Assembly: GCA_019508105.1 (NCBI GenBank)
Contig: JAEKMB010000208.1
Span: forward strand, 1 to 7,075
Direction of reading: 5' to 3'
DNA length: 7,075 nt
Origin: Alphaproteobacteria bacterium
GTDB taxonomy: Bacteria > Pseudomonadota > Alphaproteobacteria > Micropepsales > Micropepsaceae
The position numbers and the translations under genes are program-made. The stretch's first letter is position 1. Every line of letters begins with the position of its first letter. Below the pieces are notes generated by a model that saw only the letters and a program-made list of their open reading frames with translations, did not search any database and was not told the DNA's origin. Shown here piece by piece: positions 1-6,705 of the stretch.

Positions 1-1130
1 TTCGGCTGCTGGCGCCAATCCTTGCTGGTCTTCCAGTGATAACCTTTCATGGCGCGCTGCGGCCAGTTCACGCCGCGCCCGTCCCAGGCCGCCGGTGTCG
101 CGTCATGCACGGTCAGGGTGCCGATGCCGCGGCCGAAATCCCAGAAACCGCGCACATCATCGCCCGCCACCTCATCCAGTCTGGTCGCGGTGGCGACGCG
201 GATCATGTCGGTGGGGTGCAGCACCTTGCCGGAAAGGCGCACGCCGTCGATGCGGCCATTGAACAGCGCATAAGGCGCAGGCCGGCCGTTGGCCATCATC
301 TCGCCCGAGCCGGCGGCAAAGCGCATCGGGGTGCCGGCGGCCACCGTCCAGTCCTTGTTCAGGCGGCGGGTGCCGAAAATATAGTGCCAGGGGTCGGAGG
401 GTGAGGCGAGCGTGAAGTTGGGATCGGTCAACAGCACATCATAGACGCGCCATTCGCCGGACGAGGCGTCGAAGGACGCGCCCAGCATGGTCCAGTGACC
501 GTGCTGGATATAGCGGGAGGTGCGCAGCTTGAAATATTTGCCGCCGCCCTGCCCCACCCACAGCGCGCCTTCGCCGCGTTCGTCAATGCCGATCGCCCAG
601 CCGGTCTTTTTGGTCTGGTCCCATTGCGAAGCGACGAATTGCGGCCCCTTGCCCGGCAGGGTGGGCTTGATCAGCGCCACCACCGAGAAATCGCGTCCGT
701 TGCTGGTGATGCCCGAGGGCGATGCCTGGTCGAAGGTGACATAGGAACCGGGCCAGGTCTTCTGTTCGCCGCCCGGATAGCTTTTCGCGAAATCGGCGGA
801 TACCGGGTCCACCCGGAAACGGCCGGCGCCCGACAAGGTGTCGCCATTGATCACCCGCACCAGCGAGGCCTTGTAATCGCCAGGCGCGTAAGTGCTGACA
901 TGGAAGGTGATCTTCTCACCCGGCCTGACCGTGATCTGGTCGCTATAGCCGACCACCGTCTTGTTGGACTTGGCCAGGGTCAGGGCATGGCCCTTGTCGG
1001 CGTCAGTCACCGCGCGCCTGGGACGCGCTGTGAGACTAGTCAGGGCCATGGCGGGAAGCCGGGCCAGCGCGGCAAAAGCCGATGCCACCCCCATCATCAG
1101 AATGGATGTGCGGCGCGTCAGATTGGTCAT
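1..1130 (-). CDS. N,N-dimethylformamidase large-subunit-like protein, exported, C-terminus cut by window edge
   Basis: The frame is open from ATG at 1130 to the window edge (376 codons, no stop), and a GGGGA ribosome site sits 8 bases upstream. Residues 1-29 look like an export signal: TRR at 5-7, a hydrophobic stretch, then AMA before the likely cleavage site; Tat is possible but the motif is imperfect. From about residue 60 the text follows the large (beta) subunit of bacterial dimethylformamidase: GYSDQITVRPGEKITFHVS, SLVRVINGD, then PGSYV, and a LamG/concanavalin-like region with SQWDQTKKTGWAIGIDE and FNGRIDGVRLSG. Known DMFase hydrolyses dimethylformamide to dimethylamine and formate using an iron bound by two Tyr and one Glu in its C-terminal half, which is not visible here. 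No small-subunit gene is seen upstream. Family membership is fairly sure from recalled similarity. Substrate is not: many relatives are uncharacterised, and the known enzyme is not exported as far as I recall. Confidence 0.8.
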   Translation of the reverse strand, partial: MTNLTRRTSILMMGVASAFAALARLPAMALTSLTARPRRAVTDADKGHALTLAKSNKTVVGYSDQITVRPGEKITFHVSTYAPGDYKASLVRVINGDTLSGAGRFRVDPVSADFAKSYPGGEQKTWPGSYVTFDQASPSGITSNGRDFSVVALIKPTLPGKGPQFVASQWDQTKKTGWAIGIDERGEGALWVGQGGGKYFKLRTSRYIQHGHWTMLGASFDASSGEWRVYDVLLTDPNFTLASPSDPWHYIFGTRRLNKDWTVAAGTPMRFAAGSGEMMANGRPAPYALFNGRIDGVRLSGKVLHPTDMIRVATATRLDEVAGDDVRGFWDFGRGIGTLTVHDATPAAWDGRGVNWPQRAMKGYHWKTSKDWRQQP

Positions 1131-1236
1131 GCCCAGATTCCCCAGATTTTTTTAAGACTGTTTTTTCAATTCAGGCATATCCGCGCCAAGCTGGCAACCG
1201 GACGCAATTGTCCAGACGGTACAGGCTTTTGCCCGC

Positions 1237-2361
1237 TCACAGGATTCGGTGAAACCAGGTCAGTGAAAGTCCTGCCGCTGCCAACATCAGGAGCGCCGCC
1301 AGGGCGGCGAAGAAGGCGGTGATCTCCATCTCCCGCGTTTCCACCACCAACTGGCGCGACAGCACGTCATAGACCGCCTTGAGGTCCTCGGCGCTGGTGG
1401 CATGGAAATATTTGGCCCGGGTCATGTCGGCGATTTTTTTCAGCGCCGCCTCGTCCAACTGAGCGCGCATCGACCACCCGCCAAAGCCCACGATATTGCC
1501 CTTGGCGGTGCCGAAGCCGACGGTATAGACCCGCACGCCATATTCCGATGCCATGCGCGCCGCTTCGACCGGATCATAGCCGGCGTTGGTCTGGCCGTCG
1601 GTGAGCAGGATCACCACCGCATTCTTGTAGGAGCCGGGCTCGACCGGCACATGTTTGGCGGGCGGCGCCTTGGGGCGTTCGCCCAGGGCGGTGCCGCCGA
1701 AACGCTCGCGGAAATCATAATTGCCCCAGCGCCCGGCACTGTCGGAATTGAACTGGTTGATGGGGAAGTTCTCCTGCGGGAACAGGGTGGAGAGCGACAC
1801 CAGGATGCCGCTGCCCACCGCGGTGCCGCGCTGCAGCTCGAAACGGTCGATGGCGCTGTTCAGGGCAGGATGGTCGGTGGTGGGCGCCTGCACCAGCAGT
1901 GCGGTGGCGGCAAAGGCGACGATGCCGATGCGCACATCGCGCGGCTGGTCCTTGATATAGGCCTTGGCCGCCGTCTCCGCCGCCATGATGCGCGACGGAT
2001 TGACGTCGGTGGCGCGCATGCTGCCCGACACGTCCATGGCCAGGATCACAGTGGCGACGCGGCTGGGCAGTGCGACTTCGGCGGAAGGCCGCGCCATGGC
2101 CAGCAGCAGCAGGGCGAAGGCCGCCAGCATCAGGGCCGGCGGGACATGGCGGCGCCAGCCGGGGCCTTGCGAGGCCTCGCGAACCAGCGCCAGGTTGGGA
2201 TAGCGGAAGGCGCCCTTGCGGCGGCGGCGCAAGAGCAGGACGTAGATCGCGGCGATCAACGGCACCAGCAAGAGCAGCCACAGCATGATGGGCCAGGAGA
2301 AAGAGATGCTGGGGATCAGCCCACTGATCCTCGACCAGGGGATGCCGAACAAGCTCTTCAT
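1237..2361 (-). CDS. batA: BatA-type membrane VWA domain protein
   Basis: This 374-residue protein has the BatA/aerotolerance layout: an N-terminal membrane segment at about 24-44 followed by a basic RRRRKG stretch, a second hydrophobic segment at about 75-91, a von Willebrand A domain from about 103 to 340, and a C-terminal membrane segment at about 346-368. The metal-ion-dependent adhesion site is complete: DVSGSM (D110, S112, S114), T180 and LTDG with D255. A Gly/Pro-rich insert at about 205-243 lies before the last MIDAS strand, as in BatA relatives. The large domain should face the periplasm, where MIDAS proteins bind partners through a metal ion. The start at 2361 is supported by GGAG six bases upstream and by ATGA overlap with the DUF58 gene, which implies translational coupling. 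No BatB, BatC or BatD gene follows; the next gene is DMFase-like after 106 bases. The symbol is given by family resemblance only. Confidence 0.92.
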   Translation of the reverse strand: MKSLFGIPWSRISGLIPSISFSWPIMLWLLLLVPLIAAIYVLLLRRRRKGAFRYPNLALVREASQGPGWRRHVPPALMLAAFALLLLAMARPSAEVALPSRVATVILAMDVSGSMRATDVNPSRIMAAETAAKAYIKDQPRDVRIGIVAFAATALLVQAPTTDHPALNSAIDRFELQRGTAVGSGILVSLSTLFPQENFPINQFNSDSAGRWGNYDFRERFGGTALGERPKAPPAKHVPVEPGSYKNAVVILLTDGQTNAGYDPVEAARMASEYGVRVYTVGFGTAKGNIVGFGGWSMRAQLDEAALKKIADMTRAKYFHATSAEDLKAVYDVLSRQLVVETREMEITAFFAALAALLMLAAAGLSLTWFHRIL

Positions 2362-3038
2362 GCCAGGCTCCGCTTGCGCATGGCCGCAAAGCGCACCAGC
2401 GCATCCAGCACTTCGTCTTCGGTGCCCAGTTCCACAACATCCACCCCGGCTTTTTCAAAGGCGCCGCGCAACGCCGCTTCGCGCGCGTCGGCGGCTTGCG
2501 CGAACCGTTCCCGGAAGCCGCGGTCGCCGGCATCCACGAACAGTTGCTCACCGGATTCCGCATCCTGGAAAGTGAGGAAGCCCAGGTCGGGCATGCGGGT
2601 ATCCAGAAGGTCGGTCAGCCGCACCGCCACCACATCATGGCGCTGGGCAAGGAGGGTCAGCTTGTCTTCCCATCCCGGGGGGCTGATGAAGTCGGAGACC
2701 ACAAAGACCAGCGAGCGGCGCCGAATGACGCCGGCGGCCTGCGCCAGCACCGCTTTCAGGTCAGTGGCGCCGCGGCCCGGACGATGGCCGCTGACCGCGC
2801 CGAGGATATGCAGCAATTGGCGGCGGCCGCCGCTGGCCGGGATGGTGCGGTCCACCTGGCCGGAGAAGATCATGGCGCCGGCCCGGTTGCCGCGGCCCAG
2901 CATCAGCCGGCACATCAGCAGGGTGAACTCCGCCAGCACCGCATGCTTGGAGACGCTGGCGCCCTCGAACAGCATGGAGGGACTCATGTCGAGCAGGAAC
3001 CAGACCGGGATTTCCCGGTCCTCCAGATAATCGCGCAC
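2358..3038 (-). CDS. DUF58 / VWA-like protein lacking its N-terminal third
   Basis: The 226 residues match the C-terminal two thirds of the DUF58 proteins found beside MoxR and BatA, which are usually about 290-310 residues. Seen here: YVRDYLEDRE at the start, a VWA-like fold with DMSPSM (D17, S19, S21), GATD (T92) and VVSDF (D116), then SGEQLFVD and a helical C-terminus. The part that normally comes first, with the GDDxRxIDWxxTAR signature defining DUF58, is missing. The only start in the open frame is GTG at 3038, with no ribosome site at a suitable distance; upstream the frame stays open to a TGA in the moxR coding region, spelling HFGDDTCHTPYV just before the GTG. Its first 55 bases overlap the moxR end. 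The gene is probably the product of a deletion and may be poorly translated or non-functional; an assembly error is the alternative. It is followed by batA with an ATGA overlap. Confidence 0.82.
   Translation of the reverse strand: MRDYLEDREIPVWFLLDMSPSMLFEGASVSKHAVLAEFTLLMCRLMLGRGNRAGAMIFSGQVDRTIPASGGRRQLLHILGAVSGHRPGRGATDLKAVLAQAAGVIRRRSLVFVVSDFISPPGWEDKLTLLAQRHDVVAVRLTDLLDTRMPDLGFLTFQDAESGEQLFVDAGDRGFRERFAQAADAREAALRGAFEKAGVDVVELGTEDEVLDALVRFAAMRKRSLA
2368..2371 (-). promoter_or_regulatory. Ribosome binding site of batA inside the DUF58 gene
   Basis: GGAG lies six bases before the ATG at 2361 and within the last codons of the DUF58 frame. It decides the batA start and means BatA could still be made even if the upstream truncated DUF58 frame is poorly translated. 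Confidence 0.6.
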
Positions 3039-4021
3039 ATAAGGCGTATGGCACGTATCGTCTCCAAAATGGGCGGCGGCACGGCGCGCAGGATCTGCCC
3101 GAGAATCTGGTCAGAGGTCATGCCTTCCGACAATGCTTCATAGGACGGCACCAGCCGGTGGCGCAGCACATCGGCCGCCACGTCCATCACATCGGCGGGC
3201 AGCACATAGTCGCGGCCGCGCAGGAAGGCCAGCGCCCTTCCCGCCTCGATCATGGCAATGGAGGCGCGCGGCGACGCGCCATACTGTATGAAGCGCCCGA
3301 ATTGCGGCAGGCCGCATTTCTCCGGCGCGCGAGTGGCAGCGACCAGCTTGACGGCATAGATCATCAGCGAGGGGTCGACATACAGCCGCCGCGCCGCCGC
3401 CTGCATCTCCAGCAGAGCATCGGTGGAGGTCACCGGCGCCACCGCGACGGACTCGCCGGTGACGCGCTGGACGATGACGAACTCCTCTTCTTCGCTGGGA
3501 TAGCCGATCAGAACCTTCATCATGAAACGATCTACCTGCGCTTCGGGCAACGCATAGGTGCCTTCGGTCTCGATCGGATTCTGGGTCGCCATCACCACAA
3601 AGGGCCTGGGCACGGCAAAGGATTGGCCCGCGATGGTGACCTGGCGTTCCTGCATCACTTCCAGAAGGGCGCTCTGCACCTTGGCAGGGGCGCGGTTGAT
3701 TTCGTCGGCCAGCACCAGATTGGCGAAGACCGGCCCCAGCATGGTGACAAATTCGCCATTCTTCTGGTTGAAGATGCGCGTGCCCGTCAGGTCGGCCGGC
3801 ACCAGGTCGGGGGTGAACTGGATGCGCTTGAAATTGCCTTGCATCGCCTTGGCCAAGGTCGCCACCGTCAGGGTCTTGGCCAGCCCCGGCACCCCTTCCA
3901 CCAACAGATGCCCGCCCGCCAGCAGCGCCACCAGCACACGCTCCAGGAAATGATCCTGGCCCACCACCACCTTCTTCACTTCATAGAGAAGATGTTCCAA
4001 ACCCGGATGCGCGTTGCTCAT
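2984..4021 (-). CDS. moxR: MoxR-family AAA+ ATPase with an abnormal C-terminal tail
   Basis: This cytoplasmic AAA+ ATPase has all family landmarks: Walker A GVPGLAKT (43-50), Walker B VLADE (103-107) followed by INRAPAKVQSALLEVMQE, sensor 1 ATQNP (145-149), the LPEAQVDRF segment (158-166), and sensor 2 GASPRAS (248-254). MoxR ATPases are thought to remodel or insert cofactors into partner proteins, often through MIDAS/VWA proteins encoded next door, as here. The start at 4021 has GAGGA six bases upstream and lies 12 bases after the protease stop. Normal homology ends near AVPPP (313-317). The remaining 28 residues (318-345), ILETIRAI onward to GSCST, do not look like MoxR; they are largely an out-of-frame reading of the conserved YVRDYLEDRE bases of DUF58. 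The enzyme core is intact, so ATPase activity may be kept, but the native stop codon appears to be lost. Confidence 0.93.
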   Translation of the reverse strand: MSNAHPGLEHLLYEVKKVVVGQDHFLERVLVALLAGGHLLVEGVPGLAKTLTVATLAKAMQGNFKRIQFTPDLVPADLTGTRIFNQKNGEFVTMLGPVFANLVLADEINRAPAKVQSALLEVMQERQVTIAGQSFAVPRPFVVMATQNPIETEGTYALPEAQVDRFMMKVLIGYPSEEEEFVIVQRVTGESVAVAPVTSTDALLEMQAAARRLYVDPSLMIYAVKLVAATRAPEKCGLPQFGRFIQYGASPRASIAMIEAGRALAFLRGRDYVLPADVMDVAADVLRHRLVPSYEALSEGMTSDQILGQILRAVPPPILETIRAIRLMCAIIWRTGKSRSGSCST

Positions 4022-4027
4022 GGCCTG

Positions 4028-4032
4028 TCCTC
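4028..4032 (-). promoter_or_regulatory. Ribosome binding site of moxR
   Basis: GAGGA lies six bases before the ATG at 4021, immediately after the protease TAA stop (4034-4036). It supports the chosen moxR start and tight operon coupling to the protease gene. Confidence 0.7.
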
Positions 4033-4033
4033 G

Positions 4034-5083
4034 TTAAAGCGGATTGGTCCCCACGGCCCTGGCCGCGTTTTCGATGGGCACGGCAAAGGCCATGCCGGCA
4101 AAGACATGCTGGCCGGTGGGATTGAAGATCGCGGTCACGATGCCCACCACTTCGCCGTCACGGTTGACCAGCGGCCCGCCCGAGTTGCCCGGATTGGCCG
4201 CCGCGTCGAACTGGATCAGGTTGGAAAGATGGCCTTCGCCATCCTTGCCGTCTTTGCGGTCGGGATCGACGAATTCGCGCTTCAGGCCGGCAATCACGCC
4301 GGCCGATACCGATGGCCCCAGGCCGAAGGGAAAGCCCACCGCCACCACCGGATCGCCCGGATTGAGCCCGCCGGTGGAGGCCAGGGTGGCGGGTTTGAGA
4401 TCATCAGGCGCGGTCTTGGCCCGGATCACTGCCAGATCATTTTCCGGCTGGATATTGACCAGCTGCGCTTCGGACTTGCTGCCATCCCAGAACGTCACCA
4501 CCCAGCGGTCGGTGGAGCGGATGACATGCAGGTTGGTCAGGATGTCGCCCTTGGCGGTGATCACCACACCGCTGCCGATGGAATCGGGCTTGTCCTTGTC
4601 CTTTTGATCGTCGGGCGTGCGCGGCGGCAGGACATGCTGGCCGCCGGGCTTTTCCTTTTTGTCTTTTTTTGCCGCCGCCGCTTCCGCCTTGGCCTGTTCG
4701 GCGGCGTGTTCGGGGGACAGAAAGCCTTCCACCCGCACCACCGAAGGGCCCACCATGGCGGCGGCGATGGTGGTATCGGCCGGCGCGGGATCGGTGTGCG
4801 ACAGGGTGTATTTCACCGCATTGTCGATGTCCCACTGGCTGAGCGGACGGGGAGACGGATGCAGCAGTTGCCAGCCGCCGATCAGCGCCAGCACCGCCAG
4901 CGCCGCCGCCACAGCGGGCAGGCCGCGCTCATGCCGGGCGGCGAAATTTTTGCACCATGACCAAAGCTGCGCGCCAAGGCGCGGCGTCTCCTCCCAATGC
5001 GCGAATTGCGGCACCTGGGAAGGAACGTCGCTTGCGGAACCACGCTGCCGTCCCGCACGGCTATAAAGCGATTTGCGCTTCAT
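4034..5083 (-). CDS. Membrane-anchored trypsin-like (HtrA-type) serine protease without PDZ domain
   Basis: This 349-residue protein has a basic cytoplasmic N-terminus (1-52), one membrane segment at about 54-74, and a periplasmic chymotrypsin-fold S1C protease domain at about 103-345. The catalytic triad is readable: His186 in LTNLHVI, Asp216 in ENDLAVI, and Ser301 in PGNSGGPLV. GSGVVITAKGDILTNLHV and VGFPFGLG are typical DegP/DegS-type motifs. Before the protease core, residues 124-168 hold a low-complexity insert rich in Ala, Lys, Glu and Asp (AAAAKKDKKEKPGG, DDQKDKDKPD). No PDZ domain follows; the protein stops about 48 residues after the catalytic Ser. Anchor plus protease resembles DegS minus its regulatory PDZ. 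It is the first gene of the MoxR-VWA run, 12 bases upstream of moxR, so the protease may act on substrates handled by that system (inference). The ATG at 5083 has only a weak purine stretch upstream. Confidence 0.92.
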   Translation of the reverse strand: MKRKSLYSRAGRQRGSASDVPSQVPQFAHWEETPRLGAQLWSWCKNFAARHERGLPAVAAALAVLALIGGWQLLHPSPRPLSQWDIDNAVKYTLSHTDPAPADTTIAAAMVGPSVVRVEGFLSPEHAAEQAKAEAAAAKKDKKEKPGGQHVLPPRTPDDQKDKDKPDSIGSGVVITAKGDILTNLHVIRSTDRWVVTFWDGSKSEAQLVNIQPENDLAVIRAKTAPDDLKPATLASTGGLNPGDPVVAVGFPFGLGPSVSAGVIAGLKREFVDPDRKDGKDGEGHLSNLIQFDAAANPGNSGGPLVNRDGEVVGIVTAIFNPTGQHVFAGMAFAVPIENAARAVGTNPL

Positions 5084-5112
5084 ACCGACTTCACCCGAAG
5101 GCCGCAGCTGAG

Positions 5113-5140
5113 CCTATGTGACCTTGGGCTGCGACTTCAA
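5113..5140 (-). promoter_or_regulatory. Candidate sigma-70-type promoter for the protease-moxR operon
   Basis: On the minus strand TTGAAG (5140-5135) is followed after 16 bases by CATAGG (5118-5113). The -35 box is good and the -10 box weak (three of six consensus bases). It would give a leader of about 20 bases before the ATG at 5083. It lies in the only gap between the lipocalin and protease genes, the place where a promoter is expected if the MoxR block is transcribed separately. This is a guess from pattern alone. Confidence 0.25.
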
Positions 5141-5178
5141 GCCGAGGGCGCACCGGCGTGTCGTGGAATGACGGAACT

Positions 5179-5715
5179 TTATGGTTTGACCGCTGACGGC
5201 GCAGGAAATTCCAGTTGCCCGGCATAGCCGAGGTCCTTGATCTGTTTGGTCATCTTCTCCACCAGCGCCTGCGCGGGACGCGGCTCGCGGGTATAGAGGC
5301 TGACATCGGTCATGTCCGGGCTGGCCATGATGGCCCAGGCCTCGGTGTGATCCAGCACCCAGTAATCGCGGCTGATCGGTACCAGACCGAACATGGCGCG
5401 ATAGGTTGCGTGCACCTTGCTGTTCTGCCCCGGATTGAGGATTTTCATCTGCCCGTCCAGGGTCTCTCCCTTGCCGTCCGGCGTTTTGTCGTGGCAGCCG
5501 TCGCGCTCCGACAGGGCGCCGTTCCTTGTCATATAATCGGTGTAACCGGCGACGCAGCCGGCATTGAAGCTCTTGGGGGTGCGGCCGATTTCGTACCAGC
5601 GCCCGGAAAAGAAGCTGGCCGCATCCACCGGCTTGGCCGGTTCCGGCGCCTTGGGCGCGTCGGCGGCAAAGGCCAGGCTGGTCATGGCCAATAATGCGGC
5701 GGCGGCGGCTTTCAT
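5179..5715 (-). CDS. Exported lipocalin family protein (Blc-like)
   Basis: The 178-residue protein starts MKAAAAALLAMTSLAFA, a clear signal peptide with likely cleavage after AFA (17-18); there is no lipobox Cys, so it should be soluble in the periplasm rather than a lipoprotein like E. coli Blc. Lipocalin features: SGRWYEIGRTP with the GxW motif (G38, W40), the following FNAGCVAGYTDYM, DYWVLDHTEAWAIMASPD in the barrel strands, and SLYTREPRP near the C-terminal helix, as in the bacterial YLWILSRTP segment. C54 and C74 might form a disulfide. Bacterial lipocalins bind lipids or other hydrophobic ligands; the ligand here is unknown. The ATG at 5715 was chosen over an upstream in-frame TTG at 5766 because it begins the signal peptide and has AGGAG four bases away. 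The gene follows the propeller gene stop by seven bases, so they are probably co-transcribed. Confidence 0.9.
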   Translation of the reverse strand: MKAAAAALLAMTSLAFAADAPKAPEPAKPVDAASFFSGRWYEIGRTPKSFNAGCVAGYTDYMTRNGALSERDGCHDKTPDGKGETLDGQMKILNPGQNSKVHATYRAMFGLVPISRDYWVLDHTEAWAIMASPDMTDVSLYTREPRPAQALVEKMTKQIKDLGYAGQLEFPAPSAVKP

Positions 5716-5719
5716 GGCG

Positions 5720-5724
5720 CTCCT
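5720..5724 (-). promoter_or_regulatory. Ribosome binding site that fixes the lipocalin start
   Basis: AGGAG lies four bases before the ATG at 5715 and overlaps the TAG stop (5725-5723) of the beta-propeller frame. It favours the 178-residue lipocalin over longer readings from the upstream in-frame TTG. Confidence 0.65.
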
Positions 5725-6705
5725 AACGGCTGTGCCGAGTGGAGAGCGAGCCGGGGCGCGATACAAAATTCAAGGTCGCGGCATCGTCCCGCGCCAAGGT
5801 TCTGCCGTCAAAGCGGAAGACCTGGATGGCGCGCTCGGCGGCGCATTGCTGCAGCACCAGCTTGCCGTCATCGCTCCAGGCCAGGCCTTGCGCCCAGTGG
5901 CAAGAGCTGGCCTCGGCCACCGGCGTCAAGCTGCCCGGCCCCAGATCATGGTCAGGGTGCCGTTGGTCTTCTTGTCCAGCGCGCCGCCGATATTGGTGTT
6001 GATCAGCCAGGCGCCGTCCGGCGTGATCATGGCGCCATAAGGCCCCTTGCCGGTGGCCACGTTCCTGCCGGTGGGCGTGACGGCGGCGCCATCGATCGCC
6101 AGTTCCATGATCTGGGTGTTGCCGGAGGCGACGGCATAGGCCTTGCGGCCGTCGGGCGCGAACACCACATCGGTGGGCGCCGCGCCTTTGCCCAGATCCA
6201 CCTTTCCGGCCGGGGTCAGGTGCTTGCGGCGCAAGGTGAAGATCGAGATCGTGTCGTCGGTTTTGTCGGCGACCAGCACCAACGTCCCGGCGCGGTTGAT
6301 GGAGACACCGCCGGGCGTGAGGCCGGCATGCACAGTCTGCAGCAGCCTGGGATGGGCGGGATCCGCCAGATCGATCACCGACACCGTGTCGTCGGGGACG
6401 GGATTTGCCGGATCGGCCTCCACATATTTCTGTGCCGCGGTGATGATGGCGAATTTTTCGCCTGCCCCCACCGCCACCGCATTGGGTGAGCCGATCATCG
6501 CGGCCGGGACCTCGACCGTGCCGATCACCCGCGGCGGATAATGGCGCATGTCCAAGACAGAAACGCTGTCGGGGGTGCGCGGGGTCGGATCGCCCTTGAC
6601 GACCTGCTTGCCGTCATTGGCCGAGATCATCAGCCCCGCATAGGCGGCCGTGGAATACAGCAGCAAGGCCGCCAGTGCCGCCGGACGCATCATCGGGCTG
6701 ATCAT
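5723..6705 (-). pseudogene. Secreted YncE-like / lactonase-like beta-propeller protein, frameshifted
   Basis: The first frame (6705 to 5926, 259 residues) starts with a signal peptide (MMRPAALAALLLYSTAAYA) and carries repeated propeller blades: SVSVLDM (47-53), TVSVIDL (107-113), TISIFTL (152-158), each followed by segments such as PGGVSINRAGTLVLVAD and PTDVVFAPDGRKAYAV. It stops at TGA 5928-5926. The propeller text resumes without loss in another frame from about 5935 to TAG 5725-5723: SLTPVAEASSCHWAQGLAWSDDG, then AIQVFRFDG. Restoring one C in GGCCGGGC (5940-5933) would read WGPGSLTPV and give one 327-residue protein. Hence either a true frameshift or a base-calling error in a GC run. Relatives are seven-bladed periplasmic or extracellular proteins, some lactonase-like; no catalytic role is claimed. 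The ATG at 6705 overlaps the stop of the upstream gene (ATGA), but no clear ribosome site is visible; ATGs at 6693 and 6690 are alternatives. Confidence 0.82.

Noticed and set aside
1148..1170. T/A-rich tracts upstream of the DMFase-like gene as a promoter
   Set aside because: The tracts stand out in GC-rich DNA, but no -35 and -10 pair with acceptable spacing could be found on the minus strand.
1198..1215. Possible terminator hairpin after batA (CTGGAC/GTCCGG, loop of six)
   Set aside because: The six-base stem includes a G-T pair and is not followed by a U-tract, so it does not support a rho-independent terminator.
495..1322. Plus-strand open frame of 275 codons
   Set aside because: It is opposite the DMFase-like gene, crosses the intergenic gap and enters batA; no family resemblance.
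1402..3030. Long plus-strand open frame of 542 codons
   Set aside because: It is antisense to batA and DUF58, is rich in His, Arg, Gly and Ala, and has no recognisable domain; GC-rich codon use opposite real genes explains it.
3158..4960. Long plus-strand open frame of 600 codons
   Set aside because: It lies opposite moxR and the protease, runs across the gap between them, and has the His/Gln/Arg-rich composition of a shadow frame. The minus-strand proteins carry complete catalytic motifs.
5716..5766. Longer lipocalin start at TTG 5766
   Set aside because: It would overlap the propeller coding region and place 17 non-hydrophobic residues before a clear signal peptide that has its own ribosome site.
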